From: Dietzia natronolimnaea
GTDB taxonomy: Bacteria > Actinomycetota > Actinomycetes > Mycobacteriales > Mycobacteriaceae
Reading direction: 5' to 3'
DNA: 64,000 nt
Assembly (NCBI RefSeq): GCF_002289575.1
Contig: NZ_NTGA01000017.1
Span: forward strand, 1 to 64,000
Part shown: piece after piece, positions 32,942 to 43,105 of the stretch
Position numbering within the stretch: the first letter of the stretch is position 1
Layout: each line of letters starts with the position of its first letter
Notes under the pieces: generated by a model
Databases searched by the model: none
The model's input: the letters and a program-made list of their open reading frames with translations, nothing else
Told to the model about the DNA's origin: nothing
Translations under genes and position numbers: made by a program

Positions 32942-33697
32942 CTACCTGCCGCCCGGTGCGATGGACCGGGCCGTGGCGAGGAGTTCGGAGACGTCGGCCG
33001 CCGCCGCGAGACCGGCCAGGACGTCGAGGGTCGGGCGCAGCATGCCGAGCCGCCCGAGGGTTCCCGCGGTCGCCGCGTCGTCGGCGCGCATCCATCCCGC
33101 CGCGCGCGCCTCGCTCGTGCCGGCGTCCGGTTCCATCCCTGCCGGCACCGCGGCCACGAAGAACAGCGTGTCGTACCGGCGAGGGGGTCCCGGCGGAGTG
33201 GTCCAACGGTCCCACGGACGCAGCAGGTGCGCGGACAGGGTCAGCCGGTGCTCCTCGAGAAGCGCATCCAGGTCGCCCTCCCCCGCGGCCAGCGCGCGAC
33301 GCTCCTCGGGTCCGGGACCGGGTGCGCCACCGGGACGGGGCCGCCCGGTGGCGGTCCGGTCGGGCTCGGCCAGAAGCACGCCGGTCTCCTCGAAGAGCTC
33401 CCGCACCACGCCCCGGACGGCCGCGGCCGCGCGGGCGTCGTCGATCCCGAACGCGTCGGCCCACCAGCGCGGATCGGGGCCCCGCCAGGGCCGGGAGCCC
33501 CGGTAGTCACGCGGTTCCACCCCGCCCCCGGGGAAGACGGACATCCCGGCCGCGAACTGCATGGTGGCCACACGGTGCTGCAGGAACACCTCGACTCCCC
33601 CGCCCACGCGGGCGTCACGCACCAGGGCCACCGTGGCGGCCTCGCGGACGGGGACGTCCGCGGGTGGGGTCGTCACGGGGTCGCAGACGCGGCTCAC
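32942..33697 (-). CDS. Nudix hydrolase with split Nudix box
   Basis: A 251-aa Nudix protein. The box is interrupted: the leading GGGVE is at 57-61 but the REL-FEETG core is at 99-106, about 27 residues further than in a standard box. A similar insertion occurs in NUDT19-like CoA-diphosphatases, so a CoA or nucleotide-sugar substrate is possible but unproven. The GTG overlaps the upstream ABC stop by four bases. Confidence 0.85.
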   Translation of the reverse strand: MSRVCDPVTTPPADVPVREAATVALVRDARVGGGVEVFLQHRVATMQFAAGMSVFPGGGVEPRDYRGSRPWRGPDPRWWADAFGIDDARAAAAVRGVVRELFEETGVLLAEPDRTATGRPRPGGAPGPGPEERRALAAGEGDLDALLEEHRLTLSAHLLRPWDRWTTPPGPPRRYDTLFFVAAVPAGMEPDAGTSEARAAGWMRADDAATAGTLGRLGMLRPTLDVLAGLAAAADVSELLATARSIAPGGR

Positions 33698-34536
33698 GGA
33701 CGTCGGTGCCGGCCGGACCGGCGCGCGCGGCGGGCGAAGTAGCGTCCGTCGACGGCGTCGACGACGATCGACTGCGCGAAAGCGCGACTGAGGTTCTCGG
33801 AGGTGATCACGTCGTCGATCAGCCCGGTGGCCGTCACCCCGCCCTCCGCGAGCAGCATCGCGTGGGTGAAACCCGGGGGAATCTCCTCCACGTGGTGGGT
33901 CACCAGGACCGTGGCCGGGGCGTCGGGGTCGAGAGCCATGTCCGCCAGACGGGCGACCAGATCCTCCCGGCCCCCCAGATCCAGTCCCGCTCCGGGTTCG
34001 TCGAGCAGGAGCAGTTCCGGGTCGGTCATCATCGCGCGGGCGATCAGCACCCTCTTGCGTTCGCCCTCCGACAAGGTCCCCCAGGTGCGGTCGGCCAGGT
34101 GCTCGCCACCGATCATCTCCAGGGTGTCCGCCGCGCGGTCGAAGTCGGCCTCGTCGTAGGCCTCCCGCCACCTCCCCAACACGGCGTACCCGGCGGAGAC
34201 CACCAGGTCCTTGACCACCTCGTCGCCCGGGATCCGGCCGGCCACCGCGGCGGACGACAACCCCACCCGGCTCCGGAGTTCGGTGACCTCGGTGCGACCC
34301 AGTTGCTCACCGAGGATCACCGCCGAGCCGGTGCTCGGGTACTCGAGCGCCGAGGCGATGCGCAGCAGCGAGGTCTTGCCCGCACCGTTGGGCCCCAGGA
34401 CGACCCACCTCTCGTCCAGCTCGACCTGCCAGGTGACGGGTCCCACGAGCGTCCGCCCGTCCCTGCGAAGCGAGACGTCGGTCAGATCCAGGACGAGGTC
34501 GGGGTCGGTCTCGATAGGCGTTCTCACGACCCCCAT
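33694..34536 (-). CDS. ABC transporter ATP-binding protein (stand-alone)
   Basis: A 280-aa ATPase: Walker A GPNGAGKT (48-55), signature LSEGERKR, Walker [11 protein letters not shown], and switch His in [11 protein letters not shown]. No permease gene is nearby; relatives (ModF-like, and Rv3041c by position) also stand alone. It may be an orphan transporter ATPase or a non-transport regulator. The start is the ATG at 34536; a GTG at 34527, seven bases after TTAGAT, is an alternative leaderless start. Confidence 0.85.
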   Translation of the reverse strand: MGVVRTPIETDPDLVLDLTDVSLRRDGRTLVGPVTWQVELDERWVVLGPNGAGKTSLLRIASALEYPSTGSAVILGEQLGRTEVTELRSRVGLSSAAVAGRIPGDEVVKDLVVSAGYAVLGRWREAYDEADFDRAADTLEMIGGEHLADRTWGTLSEGERKRVLIARAMMTDPELLLLDEPGAGLDLGGREDLVARLADMALDPDAPATVLVTHHVEEIPPGFTHAMLLAEGGVTATGLIDDVITSENLSRAFAQSIVVDAVDGRYFARRARRSGRHRRP

Positions 34537-34605
34537 CTAACCCCCTCCCCGGTGGCCGGGTGTCGAGGAACACGGCACGAGCCCCTGAACACCGGCGCCA
34601 CGCCC

Positions 34606-34635
34606 CTGACGGATCGGTGCCCGCTTCGATAGCGT
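34606..34635 (+). promoter_or_regulatory. glgE-glgB promoter
   Basis: CTGACG (34606-34611), 18 bases, TAGCGT (34630-34635). This leaves a leader of about 47 bases ending in the AGAGGAG ribosome site before the GTG of glgE. It lies in the 152-bp divergent gap at the junction of the two conserved blocks. Confidence 0.5.
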
Positions 34636-34688
34636 CGTGTCGTAGAGGCGTCCACACCCCGGAGCCCGCAGCCGAGAGGAGCACCGAC

Positions 34689-36707
34689 GTGAACGACCGT
34701 CTGGCCATCGACGAGGTCCGCCCCCTGGTCTCCTGCGGGAGGTTCCCCGCCAAGTCGGTCGTGGGTGAGGTGTTGCCGATCTCGGCGACCGTGTGGCGGG
34801 AGGGCCACGACGCGTTGTCGGCGAGCCTGGTGGTCCGCCGACCCGGCGGTGCCTCCTCCCGCACGACGATGATCCCCGGGGAGGAGGCGGACACCGTCCA
34901 CGCGCATCTGAACACCGATGTCCCCGGGATGTGGTCGTTCCGCGTCGAGGCGTGGTCCGACCCGTTCGCCACGTGGAACAGCGGCATCGTCAAGAAGATG
35001 GACGCCGGCCAGGGCGCCGACGTCCTGGGCAACGAGTTCGAGGTGGGCGCGCGGGTCCTGGACGCCGGGGCCGCGCAGGCGGCCGCGTCGGGCGACACCG
35101 ACCGCGCCACGCTCCTGACGGAGGCGGCCACCGCGCTCCGCGGCACCGGGGACGCCGGGACACGGACGTCGCTCGCGCTGTCCGATGACGTCGCGGCCGC
35201 GATGGCCGCGGGGCCCGTCCGCGAGCTCGTGACGCCCGGCCAGACCCACCGCGTGTGGGTCGACCGCCGTGAGGCCCAGTTCAGCTCCTGGTACGAGTTC
35301 TTCCCCCGCTCCACGGGCGGATGGGACGAGCAGGGTCGGCCGGTCCACGGCACCTTCGCCACCTCCCGCGGGTACATCGACCACGCCGCGGACATGGGCT
35401 TCGACGTGGTCTACCTGCCGCCGATCCACCCGATCGGGGTGGTCAACCGCAAGGGCCGGAACAACTCCCTCACCCCGGAGGAGGGAGACGTCGGGTCGCC
35501 GTGGGCCATCGGCTCGGCGGACGGTGGACACGATGCCGTGCACCCGGAACTCGGCACGATCGAGGACTTCCGCGAACTGGTCGAGTACTCCACCGGTCGC
35601 GGCGTCGAGATCGCCCTGGACCTGGCGTTGCAGTGCGCCCCGGACCACCCGTGGGCGCAGGCCCACCCGGAGTGGTTCACGGTGCTGCCCGACGGCCACA
35701 TCGCCTACGCCGAGAACCCACCCAAGAAGTACCAGGACATCTACCCCGTCAACTTCGACCTCGATCCCGAGGGGATCTACGCCGAGGTGCTCCGGGTGGT
35801 GCGGATGTGGACCTCCCTGGGCGTACGGATCTTCCGGGTGGACAACCCGCACACCAAGCCCGCGGATTTCTGGAGCCGCCTGATCGCGGAGGTCAAGCGC
35901 ACCGAACCGGACGTGCTGTTCCTCGCCGAGGCCTTCACCCGCCCGGCCCGTCTGTTCGGGCTCGCGAAGCGGGGTTTCTCGCAGTCCTACACGTACTTCA
36001 CCTGGAAGACCACGAAGTCCGACCTGGTCGAGTTCTGCGAGCAGTTGCTGGCGCACGTCGACGAAGCCCGGCCGAACATGTTCACCAACACCCCGGACAT
36101 CCTGCACGAGTCGCTGCAGCGCGGAGGCCCGGCGATGTTCGCGATCCGGTCGGCCCTCGCGGCCACGCTCAGCCCGGCGTGGGGCGTGTACTCGGGCTTC
36201 GAGCTGTTCGAATGGCAACCCGTCACCGAGGGCAGCGAGGAGTACCTGGACTCGGAGAAGTACGAACTCCGACCCCGGGACTTCGCCGGCGCCGAGGCGG
36301 CGGGGCAGTCCCTGGCCCCGTGGCTGCGGACCCTCAACCGGATCCGGCGTGAGCATCCCGCTCTCCAGCAGCTGCGCACGCTGCGTTTCCACGACGTGGA
36401 CAACGATCAGATCATCGCCTACTCCAAGGTCGACCCCGCCACCGGCGACTGCGTCCTGACCGTCGTCTCGCTCGATTCCCACGGGGTGCAGGAGGGCACG
36501 CTCAGGCTGGACATGGCCGCCCTCGGGTACGACGACGACGCCCGGTTCAGCGTCCACGACGAGGTCTCCGGCAACGAGTTCCACTGGGGCTCGAGCAACT
36601 ACGTGCGACTCGAGCCGTGGACGGCGGTCGCGCACATCGTCGTGGTCCCGCCCTGCGACGAAGCACGTAGGGTCGAACTGACCTACCGCACGCACATCGT
36701 GGATTGA
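34689..36707 (+). CDS. glgE: Alpha-1,4-glucan:maltose-1-phosphate maltosyltransferase
   Basis: A GH13 enzyme that extends alpha-1,4-glucan using maltose 1-phosphate. It is 672 aa, the family's usual size. After an N-terminal Ig-like domain, the catalytic barrel shows FRVDNPH with nucleophile D385 and LAEAFTRP with acid/base E414. The PPIHPIG and [18 protein letters not shown] segments are GlgE signatures. The GTG start follows AGAGGAG. It lies 11 bases upstream of glgB; no glgP, treS or maltokinase gene is in the window. Confidence 0.96.
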   Translation: MNDRLAIDEVRPLVSCGRFPAKSVVGEVLPISATVWREGHDALSASLVVRRPGGASSRTTMIPGEEADTVHAHLNTDVPGMWSFRVEAWSDPFATWNSGIVKKMDAGQGADVLGNEFEVGARVLDAGAAQAAASGDTDRATLLTEAATALRGTGDAGTRTSLALSDDVAAAMAAGPVRELVTPGQTHRVWVDRREAQFSSWYEFFPRSTGGWDEQGRPVHGTFATSRGYIDHAADMGFDVVYLPPIHPIGVVNRKGRNNSLTPEEGDVGSPWAIGSADGGHDAVHPELGTIEDFRELVEYSTGRGVEIALDLALQCAPDHPWAQAHPEWFTVLPDGHIAYAENPPKKYQDIYPVNFDLDPEGIYAEVLRVVRMWTSLGVRIFRVDNPHTKPADFWSRLIAEVKRTEPDVLFLAEAFTRPARLFGLAKRGFSQSYTYFTWKTTKSDLVEFCEQLLAHVDEARPNMFTNTPDILHESLQRGGPAMFAIRSALAATLSPAWGVYSGFELFEWQPVTEGSEEYLDSEKYELRPRDFAGAEAAGQSLAPWLRTLNRIRREHPALQQLRTLRFHDVDNDQIIAYSKVDPATGDCVLTVVSLDSHGVQEGTLRLDMAALGYDDDARFSVHDEVSGNEFHWGSSNYVRLEPWTAVAHIVVVPPCDEARRVELTYRTHIVD

Positions 36708-36718
36708 GGGACAACGGC

Positions 36719-39091
36719 ATGGCAAAGCACCACGGCGCGGGTCGACCCGCCTCCGGCAGGCCCGCCTCCGGCAAGCCCACCACCACGCCAGGCCGGGTGC
36801 CTCCGCCCGTCGACCCGGAGGCCACCTGGCGGACGCCCGAGGATCTCGCGCGGGACTCGTCGGGGCAGACCCCGGCTCCGGCCGCGCCGGAAGGTCCGAC
36901 CGCGCCGGCGGGTCCGGCGGGCGAGATCCCCCGCGACGAGTTCGACGCGCTGCGCTCGGGGACCCACCGCGACCCGCATTCGGTCTACGGCGCCCACCGG
37001 GCCGGCGGCGGTTCCGTCGTGCGGACCATGCAGCCCGGCGCCACCTCGGTGGAGATCGTGCTCGGCTCCCGCACCGTCCCCATGGATCCGCTCGGTGACG
37101 GCGTGTTCGGGGCGACGATGGACGAGCCGGATGTCCCCGACTACCGGTTCCACGTCACCTACCCGGACGGACACACCCGGACCGTCGCGGACGGGTACAG
37201 GTTCCTGCCCACCCTGGGCGAGATGGACCTCCATCTGATCAACGAGGGCCGTCACGAGCGGCTGTGGACCGTCCTCGGGGCGCACGTCCGCACGTACGAG
37301 ACCCCCGGCGGTCCCGTCACCGGCACGTCGTTCGCCGTCTGGGCCCCGAACGCCCGTGGCGTCAGCGTGGTGGGTGACTTCTGCGGGTGGAACGCCGTCG
37401 CGCTGCCCCTGCGCGCGATCGGCGCCTCCGGGGTGTGGGAGGTGTTCGTTCCCGACGTCGCCGACGGCGCCGTGTACAAGTACTGCGTCCGCGGCGCCGA
37501 CGGTCGCACCGTCGACCACGCCGATCCGCTGGCCGTGGCCACCGAGGTGCCACCCGCGACAGGATCCAGGGTGTTCACGTCCGGGTACGAGTGGAACGAC
37601 GACGAGTGGGTCGCCACCCGCGCGACCCGCGATCACTCCCGGTCCCCGATGACGGTCCTCGAGGTCCACGTGGGCTCCTGGCGGCCGGGGCTGGGCTACC
37701 GGGAGTTCGCCCACCAGTTGGCCGACCACGTGGCCGAGACCGGCTTCACCCACGTCGAACTCATGCCCGTCGCCGAGCACCCCTTCGGCGGTTCCTGGGG
37801 TTACCAGGTCTCCTCCTATTACGCCCCCACCAGTCGCTTCGGCTCCCCGGACGACCTGCGCTACGTGGTCGACCACCTGCACTCGCGCGGCATCGGCGTG
37901 CTCATGGACTGGGTCCCCGCACACTTCCCCAAGGACGAGTGGTCCCTCGGCCGCTTCGACGGCACCCCGCTCTACGAACACGCGGACCCCCGCCGCGGTG
38001 AACAGCCCGACTGGGGCACCTATGTCTTCGACTTCGGCCGTCACGAGGTCCGGAACTTCCTGGTGGCCAACGCGTTGTACTGGGCCGAGGAGTTCCACGT
38101 GGACGGTCTGCGCGTGGACGCCGTGGCGTCGATGCTCTACCTGGACTACTCGCGCAACGAGGGCGAGTGGACCCCCAACCGCTATGGCGGGAGGGAGAAC
38201 CTCGAGGCCATCTCGTTCCTCCAGGAGGTCAACGCGACCGTGCAGCGGGAGCACCCGGGATTCCTCATGGTCGCCGAGGAATCGACGTCGTGGGGCGGCG
38301 TCACCGCCCCCACCGAGACCGGCGGGCTCGGATTCTCCATGAAGTGGAACATGGGGTGGATGAACGACACCCTGCGGTACGTGGGCCTCGACCCGGTCTA
38401 CCGGGGCCACCACCACGGCGAGATCACGTTCTCGCTGATGTACGCCTGGAGCGAGCGCTTCGTGCTCCCGCTCAGCCACGACGAGGTGGTGCACGGCAAG
38501 GGATCGATGTGGCAGCGCATGCCGGGTTCCTCGTGGGACCGGGCGGCCGGGTTGCGGGGACTCTACGCCTACATGTGGGCCCACCCGGGCAAGAAGCTCC
38601 TCTTCCAGGGACTGGAGTTCGGCCAGGTCGGCGAGTGGAACGACGAACAGGGCGTGACCTGGGGGGACCTCGAGGGTTGGGAGGGCGAGTACCACCGCGG
38701 CATCCTCGCCTCGGTCAGCGACATGAACGCCCGCTACGCGGAGAACCCCGGTCTCTGGTCACTCGACGACGACCCGTCGGGATTCTCGTGGATCGATGCC
38801 AACGACTCCGACCACAACGCCCTGTCCTTCCTGCGGACGGATCATTCGGGCAGCATTATCGCCTGCGTGGTGAACTTCTCGGGCAGCGCCCTGCACGACT
38901 ACCGGATCGGGCTCCCCGAGGCCGGGTTCTGGGAGGAGGTCCTCAACACCGACGCCGCGGCCTATGAGGGATCCGGTCTCGGCAACCTCGGCGGAGTCGA
39001 CGCCGAGGAGCGGCCACACCACGGTCGCTCGCACTCCGCGGGCATCACCGTCGGTCCCCGCGCCACGATCTGGTTGCGGCACACCCGGTGA
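36719..39091 (+). CDS. glgB: 1,4-alpha-glucan branching enzyme
   Basis: Makes alpha-1,6 branches in the glucan built by GlgE. It is 790 aa. The first ~65 residues are a Pro/Ala/Gly-rich, disordered extension (including [10 protein letters not shown]), followed by two CBM48-type beta domains and the GH13 barrel. The nucleophile is D467 (DGLRVDAV) and the acid is E520 (LMVAEEST). It is tightly linked to glgE with GAGGG upstream of the ATG. Confidence 0.96.
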   Translation: MAKHHGAGRPASGRPASGKPTTTPGRVPPPVDPEATWRTPEDLARDSSGQTPAPAAPEGPTAPAGPAGEIPRDEFDALRSGTHRDPHSVYGAHRAGGGSVVRTMQPGATSVEIVLGSRTVPMDPLGDGVFGATMDEPDVPDYRFHVTYPDGHTRTVADGYRFLPTLGEMDLHLINEGRHERLWTVLGAHVRTYETPGGPVTGTSFAVWAPNARGVSVVGDFCGWNAVALPLRAIGASGVWEVFVPDVADGAVYKYCVRGADGRTVDHADPLAVATEVPPATGSRVFTSGYEWNDDEWVATRATRDHSRSPMTVLEVHVGSWRPGLGYREFAHQLADHVAETGFTHVELMPVAEHPFGGSWGYQVSSYYAPTSRFGSPDDLRYVVDHLHSRGIGVLMDWVPAHFPKDEWSLGRFDGTPLYEHADPRRGEQPDWGTYVFDFGRHEVRNFLVANALYWAEEFHVDGLRVDAVASMLYLDYSRNEGEWTPNRYGGRENLEAISFLQEVNATVQREHPGFLMVAEESTSWGGVTAPTETGGLGFSMKWNMGWMNDTLRYVGLDPVYRGHHHGEITFSLMYAWSERFVLPLSHDEVVHGKGSMWQRMPGSSWDRAAGLRGLYAYMWAHPGKKLLFQGLEFGQVGEWNDEQGVTWGDLEGWEGEYHRGILASVSDMNARYAENPGLWSLDDDPSGFSWIDANDSDHNALSFLRTDHSGSIIACVVNFSGSALHDYRIGLPEAGFWEEVLNTDAAAYEGSGLGNLGGVDAEERPHHGRSHSAGITVGPRATIWLRHTR

Positions 39092-39111
39092 CCGGGGGAT
39101 GCGCAGCGGCG

Positions 39112-40038
39112 TCAGTACAGCGCGTTGGCGAGGTTGCGGCGGGCGGCCAGGGCTCGCGGGTCGTCCGTCGGGAGCGACTCGAGGAGATCGACCAGCCGGG
39201 ACCGCAGGACCGCCCTGTCGTCGCCCGCGCTCACCCGGATCGCGTCGACGAGGACCGCGAACGCCGACTCGTACTCTCCGCCCACCAGAGCCCTGTCGGC
39301 CGCCCGCAGGGCCGCGGCAACCGTGCCCTCGCCGGCATCGGCGTCCTCGGCCGCACGACGAGCGGCCTGCACGTACCTCAGCGCCTCGAGGAGCGAGTGG
39401 TCACGCGGGCGTGAGTCCACCAGCGCGGCGAAGCGCTCCTCCGCGGTGGCCAACTCGCCGTCCGCGAGTGCGTCCTCGGCCGCGTCACGTTCGGGATCGG
39501 CCGGGTCGTCCGGCTGCCCGGTGGCCTCGGACCCGGGGACTCCGCTGAGCTTCCCCTCGGTGGCCTGGAGGACGGCCGCGATCCACTGACGCAGCGCGTC
39601 CTCGGGCTGCTCCCCCTCGAAGTCCGCCAGCGGCCGCCCCGCCGCGACGGCGACGACGGTCGGGACCGCCCGCGCCTGGAACGCCTGCGCGATCCCCGGG
39701 TTGGCGTCCACGTCGACGACCGCGTGTACCCACTGACCGCCCCCCTCCTCGGCCAGCGAGGACAGCAGGGTGGTCAGTACCGTGGGTGCCCGGCGGGACA
39801 TGAGTTCGACGACGACGGGGACCTGAGTCGACCGGACCAACACCTCTTGCTCGAAGGTCGCCTCGTCGACCTCGACCAGGGTCACCGGCCCCGTGTCCCC
39901 ACCGGGCGTGCGGGCGGCGACGGGGTCCCGCTTCGCCTCCGCCCGCTTCTTCAACCCCGACAGGTCGACGGCGCCGGCGAGGGAGGCCGCGAGCTTCTGC
40001 TCGGACGCGGACGGGGGTCGGTTACCTGGTCTCGTCAC
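39112..40038 (-). CDS. Thioredoxin-fold TPR protein (YbbN-like), redox site lost
   Basis: A 308-aa protein matching the Rv1324/YbbN-like family: a thioredoxin-fold domain (about 50-160) followed by TPR-like helices (DALADGELATAEERFAALVDSRP and onward). The active-site place reads ELMSRRAPTV (78-87), with Ala and Val where WCGPC has its cysteines; the protein has no Cys at all. A chaperone or adaptor role is more likely than disulfide exchange. The GTG at 40038 lies 35 bp downstream of the thiolase stop. Confidence 0.83.
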   Translation of the reverse strand: MTRPGNRPPSASEQKLAASLAGAVDLSGLKKRAEAKRDPVAARTPGGDTGPVTLVEVDEATFEQEVLVRSTQVPVVVELMSRRAPTVLTTLLSSLAEEGGGQWVHAVVDVDANPGIAQAFQARAVPTVVAVAAGRPLADFEGEQPEDALRQWIAAVLQATEGKLSGVPGSEATGQPDDPADPERDAAEDALADGELATAEERFAALVDSRPRDHSLLEALRYVQAARRAAEDADAGEGTVAAALRAADRALVGGEYESAFAVLVDAIRVSAGDDRAVLRSRLVDLLESLPTDDPRALAARRNLANALY

Positions 40039-40073
40039 GCCTTCGATCCTGCCACGGCCGGTCCGATCGGGGG

Positions 40074-41273
40074 TCAGCTGGTCGCGGGCACGCGGATCAA
40101 CAGAGCATCTCCCTGCCCACCGCCGCCGCAGAGGGCGGCCGCCCCGAGGCCACCACCACGGCGGGCGAGCTCGAGCGCGAGGGTCAGGACGACGCGGTTG
40201 CCCGACACGCCGATCGGGTGACCGATCGAGATGGCGCCGCCGTTCACGTTCACCTGGTCCGGGCTCAGATCGAGCATGCGGGTCGAGTGCAGTCCGACCG
40301 AGGCGAAGGCCTCGTTGAACTCGAACAGGTCGACGTCCTTCACGTCGACGTCCGCTCGCCTGCACGCGTCCAGTACCGCGTCCGCGGGCTGGTGCTGCAG
40401 GGTCGAGTCCGGGCCCGCGACGGTGCCGTACCCGACGATCTCGGCGAGGACCGGCCACCCCTCGGCCTCCGCGCGCGCGGCCGAGGTCACGATGACCGCC
40501 GAGGCGCCGTCGGAGATCTGCGACGAGGACCCGGCGGTGATGGTCCCGTCCTTCGAGAACGCCGGCCGGAGCTTGCCCATCGACTCCGCGGTCGACTCCG
40601 CACGGACCCCCTCGTCGGTCTCCACGACGGTGTCGCCCTTGCGGCCCTTGACCGTCACCGGGACGATCTCGTCCGCGAACCGGCCGGCCTCCGCGGCGGC
40701 GGCGGCACGCTGATGGGAGGTCGCGGCGAACTCGTCCTGGTGCTCACGGGTGATCTCGAGCTCGACGTTGCGCGCCTCGGTGAGGGCGCCCATCGGCTGG
40801 TCGGTCGGAACGTCGTGCAGGCCGTCGTAGGCCATGTGGTCGAGGACCTCGATCGATCCGTACTTGTACCCGGCGCGGCTCTTGGGCAGCAGGTGCGGAG
40901 CCTGCGACATCGACTCCTGACCCCCGGCCACGACCACCTCGGAGTACCCGGAGCGGATCGCCTGATCGGCGAGCGCGATCGCGGTCAGTCCGGACAGGCA
41001 CATCTTGTTGATGCTCAGGGCGTCGACCCGCTTGGGGATGCCCGCGGCCAGCGAGGCCTGACGAGCGGGCATCTGACCATTTCCGGCGGAGAGCACCTGT
41101 CCCATGATCACCTGGTCGACGGCCTCCGGGGAGACACCGCCCCGCTCGAGGGCGGCGCTGATCGCGATGCCACCGAGTTCCGGGGCCGAGAGCGAGGACA
41201 ACCCGCCCTGGAGGCGGCCGAACGGGGTGCGGGCCCCGGAGACGATGACGGTGCGGGTGGAGTCGGCGGGCAT
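40074..41273 (-). CDS. Acetyl-CoA C-acetyltransferase (thiolase)
   Basis: A 399-aa thiolase that condenses or cleaves acetoacetyl-CoA or a longer 3-ketoacyl-CoA. The catalytic residues are visible: C92 (NKMCLSG), H352 (GHPIGVSG) and C382 (LCGGGGQG). The position corresponds to fadA4. It is divergent from the methylmalonyl-CoA epimerase gene; GGAAGG precedes the ATG. Confidence 0.93.
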   Translation of the reverse strand: MPADSTRTVIVSGARTPFGRLQGGLSSLSAPELGGIAISAALERGGVSPEAVDQVIMGQVLSAGNGQMPARQASLAAGIPKRVDALSINKMCLSGLTAIALADQAIRSGYSEVVVAGGQESMSQAPHLLPKSRAGYKYGSIEVLDHMAYDGLHDVPTDQPMGALTEARNVELEITREHQDEFAATSHQRAAAAAEAGRFADEIVPVTVKGRKGDTVVETDEGVRAESTAESMGKLRPAFSKDGTITAGSSSQISDGASAVIVTSAARAEAEGWPVLAEIVGYGTVAGPDSTLQHQPADAVLDACRRADVDVKDVDLFEFNEAFASVGLHSTRMLDLSPDQVNVNGGAISIGHPIGVSGNRVVLTLALELARRGGGLGAAALCGGGGQGDALLIRVPATS

Positions 41274-41336
41274 TGCGGACCTTCCATTCGAGGGGCTGAA
41301 CGTGTACACGCCAAACTACCGTCTCCACTCACCGAC

Positions 41337-41342
41337 TACCGT
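41337..41342 (+). promoter_or_regulatory. -10 box of leaderless epimerase gene
   Basis: TACCGT, seven bases, then the ATG at 41350. The same ACTACCGT string occurs 20 bp upstream (41315-41322), where its complement could serve the divergent thiolase promoter. Confidence 0.5.
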
Positions 41343-41349
41343 GGTCCCC

Positions 41350-41820
41350 ATGACCTCTACCCCAGCCGACCAGCCCCTACTGCCCTCCGAGCTCGTCGTG
41401 GCGATCGACCACGTCGGCGTGGCCGTCCCCGACTTCGATGCCGCCGTCGCCTGGTACCGCGACAACCTCGGGCTGGAGAACCTGCACGAGGAGGTCAACG
41501 AGGAGCAGGGCGTACGCGAGGCCATGCTCGGATCGCCGGGACGACCGGACGGTGGCGCGCTGCTGCAGGTGCTCGCACCCCTGGACGAGTCCTCGACCAT
41601 CGCCAAGTACCTCGACCGCAACGGTCCGGGAATCCAGCAGATGGCGGTGAGGGTAACCGACATCGACGCGATCACGTCCCACCTCACCGGGCGGGGGGTG
41701 CGGGTGCTGTACCCGGCTCCGAAGAACGGGACCGCGGGTTCGCGGATCAACTTCATCCACCCCAAGGACGCAGGGGGCGTCCTGCTCGAACTGGTCGAGC
41801 CGGCCGCCGGATCGCACTAG
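41350..41820 (+). CDS. mce: Methylmalonyl-CoA epimerase
   Basis: Interconverts (R)- and (S)-methylmalonyl-CoA in propionyl-CoA metabolism. It is 156 aa with the vicinal-oxygen-chelate fold: metal ligands H21 (AIDHVGVAV), a Gln in GALLQVL, a second His in the QQMAVRV half, and a late Glu in GVLLELVEP. The ATG lies seven bases after a -10 box, so it is probably leaderless. Confidence 0.92.
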   Translation: MTSTPADQPLLPSELVVAIDHVGVAVPDFDAAVAWYRDNLGLENLHEEVNEEQGVREAMLGSPGRPDGGALLQVLAPLDESSTIAKYLDRNGPGIQQMAVRVTDIDAITSHLTGRGVRVLYPAPKNGTAGSRINFIHPKDAGGVLLELVEPAAGSH

Positions 41821-41842
41821 TCCCCCGGCGTGGCCGCCCCGC

Positions 41843-41848
41843 TAGGGT
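41843..41848 (+). promoter_or_regulatory. -10 box of leaderless DivIVA-like gene
   Basis: TAGGGT, six bases, then the ATG at 41855. There is no ribosome site. Confidence 0.45.
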
Positions 41849-41854
41849 GGGGTC

Positions 41855-42808
41855 ATGTCGAGCACACAGATGGCCGCCACGGGCGCCGGCCCGTTCGCGG
41901 TGGTCCGCAGGGGCTTCGACCGCGAGCAGGTGACCTCAGCGCTCCAACGCCTCGAGGCCGAGGTGGAACTCCTCCGCGCGGACCGCGACGCCGCCGTCGA
42001 GAGGGCTGAACGGGCGGCGGCCGAGGCGGCGCAGGAACGGGCCCGGACCGCGTCCCTCGAGGCCCGCGTCGCGGAACTCGGCCGGACCCCGGTGACCAAC
42101 GAACAGATGTCCGACCGACTGTCCACCATGCTGTCCCTCGCCTCCGCCGAGGCCGAGTCGATGCGCGACGCCGCCCTCGCCGCCGCCGACAGCATCCGGG
42201 CCGACGCCGAGGACGACGCCTGGAACCTGCGTGACTCGGCCCGACGAGACGCCGAGGCCGACCGGGGGGCCGCCGCCGCGGAGCTCATCGCTGCGCGAGA
42301 GCGCGCTGCAGCGGTGCGGACGGAACAGACCGGTATCCTCGATGCGGCGCGGGCGAGGGCGGAGGAGATCGTCCTCGCCGCCGAGCGGGAGGCCGCCAGG
42401 CTCGACCTCGAGGCCGCCCACCGGCGCGACCTGATCGACGAGGACCACCGCATCGCCTCCGACGCGAGGAGGACGCGGTCCCTGCTCGAGGACCGCGACC
42501 GCCGGGAGGCGTCAGAGGCCGCCGCGGAGGCGGTCCGGCGGGAGGCCGAGGAGCAGGCTCGCGGGACGATCGACCGGGCCTCCTCCGAGGCGGCGGCTCT
42601 CGTCTCGAAGGCGCGTGCCCACGTGGAGCAGCTGAAGTCGGTGCGCGAGCAGATCGTCGCCGACCTCGCGTCGATACGAGCCCGGCTGGAACCGATCCCC
42701 GGCCGCCTGGGCGACGATCCGGTCCTGCCCGCCGATCCCCTTGTCGACACTCCGCAGCGTGACGATTCTCAGGGTGACGATCGTCGGCTCAGCTCCACCG
42801 ACGGGTGA
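41855..42808 (+). CDS. DivIVA-like coiled-coil protein
   Basis: A 317-aa, Ala/Glu/Arg-rich protein. Residues 12-45 (GPFAVVRRGFDREQVTSALQ then EVELLRADRD) resemble the N-terminal crossing turn and coiled coil of DivIVA/Wag31-type proteins. A long coiled coil follows to about residue 280, then a disordered acidic tail. It has no membrane segment. A role in polar growth or cell-shape scaffolding is plausible but inferred. It corresponds by neighbourhood to a gene between the mce and nucS homologues. Its last 20 bp overlap the convergent zinc-ribbon gene. Confidence 0.78.
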   Translation: MSSTQMAATGAGPFAVVRRGFDREQVTSALQRLEAEVELLRADRDAAVERAERAAAEAAQERARTASLEARVAELGRTPVTNEQMSDRLSTMLSLASAEAESMRDAALAAADSIRADAEDDAWNLRDSARRDAEADRGAAAAELIAARERAAAVRTEQTGILDAARARAEEIVLAAEREAARLDLEAAHRRDLIDEDHRIASDARRTRSLLEDRDRREASEAAAEAVRREAEEQARGTIDRASSEAAALVSKARAHVEQLKSVREQIVADLASIRARLEPIPGRLGDDPVLPADPLVDTPQRDDSQGDDRRLSSTDG

Positions 42809-43091
42809 GGCCGCGGTTCGCCCTCCCGGACCAGCATCCGCTGTGCCAGTGGCGCCGGTCGTCCTCGCCTCCCGGCCTGTCGGGCCACGCGACCACGTGC
42901 GGGGAACCCGCGGTGATGACCTGGTCACATCCCGGACAGCGATAGGCCTTCGCGGCGCGCGAGCCAGGTACTCGCCGTACGTGGTAGTCGTCCGGATCCC
43001 CCGACGGGCCGGATTCCAGTGCGGCGCCTCCGAGGCCGTCCCTCCGGGGCGCCGGACGGTCACCCCCCGCGCGTCTGTGACGTCTCGGCAC
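42789..43091 (-). CDS. Small zinc-ribbon-like protein ('ATP/GTP-binding' family)
   Basis: A 100-aa basic protein. The core is YRCPGCDQVI ... HVVAWPD ... DDRRHWHSGCW, with CxxC and HxHxxC as likely zinc ligands. This family is widespread in actinobacteria and is often loosely labelled ATP/GTP-binding; I see no nucleotide motif. The basic, Arg-rich N-terminus (MPRRHRRAGG) suits nucleic-acid binding. The GTG at 43091 follows an AGGGGA site and lies 14 bp after the nucS stop, so it is probably cotranscribed with nucS. Confidence 0.75.
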   Translation of the reverse strand: MPRRHRRAGGDRPAPRRDGLGGAALESGPSGDPDDYHVRRVPGSRAAKAYRCPGCDQVITAGSPHVVAWPDRPGGEDDRRHWHSGCWSGRANRGLTRRWS

Positions 43092-43105
43092 CTGGTCCCC
43101 TCACC

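Noticed and set aside
34524-38695. Two long minus-strand frames opposite glgE and glgB
   Set aside because: Both genes are certain from catalytic motifs; the opposite frames show only antisense composition.
42512-43063. A 183-codon minus-strand frame overlapping the DivIVA-like gene
   Set aside because: The neighbouring frame at 42789-43091 holds the conserved CPGC ... HWHSGCW core and a ribosome site, so that one is the gene.
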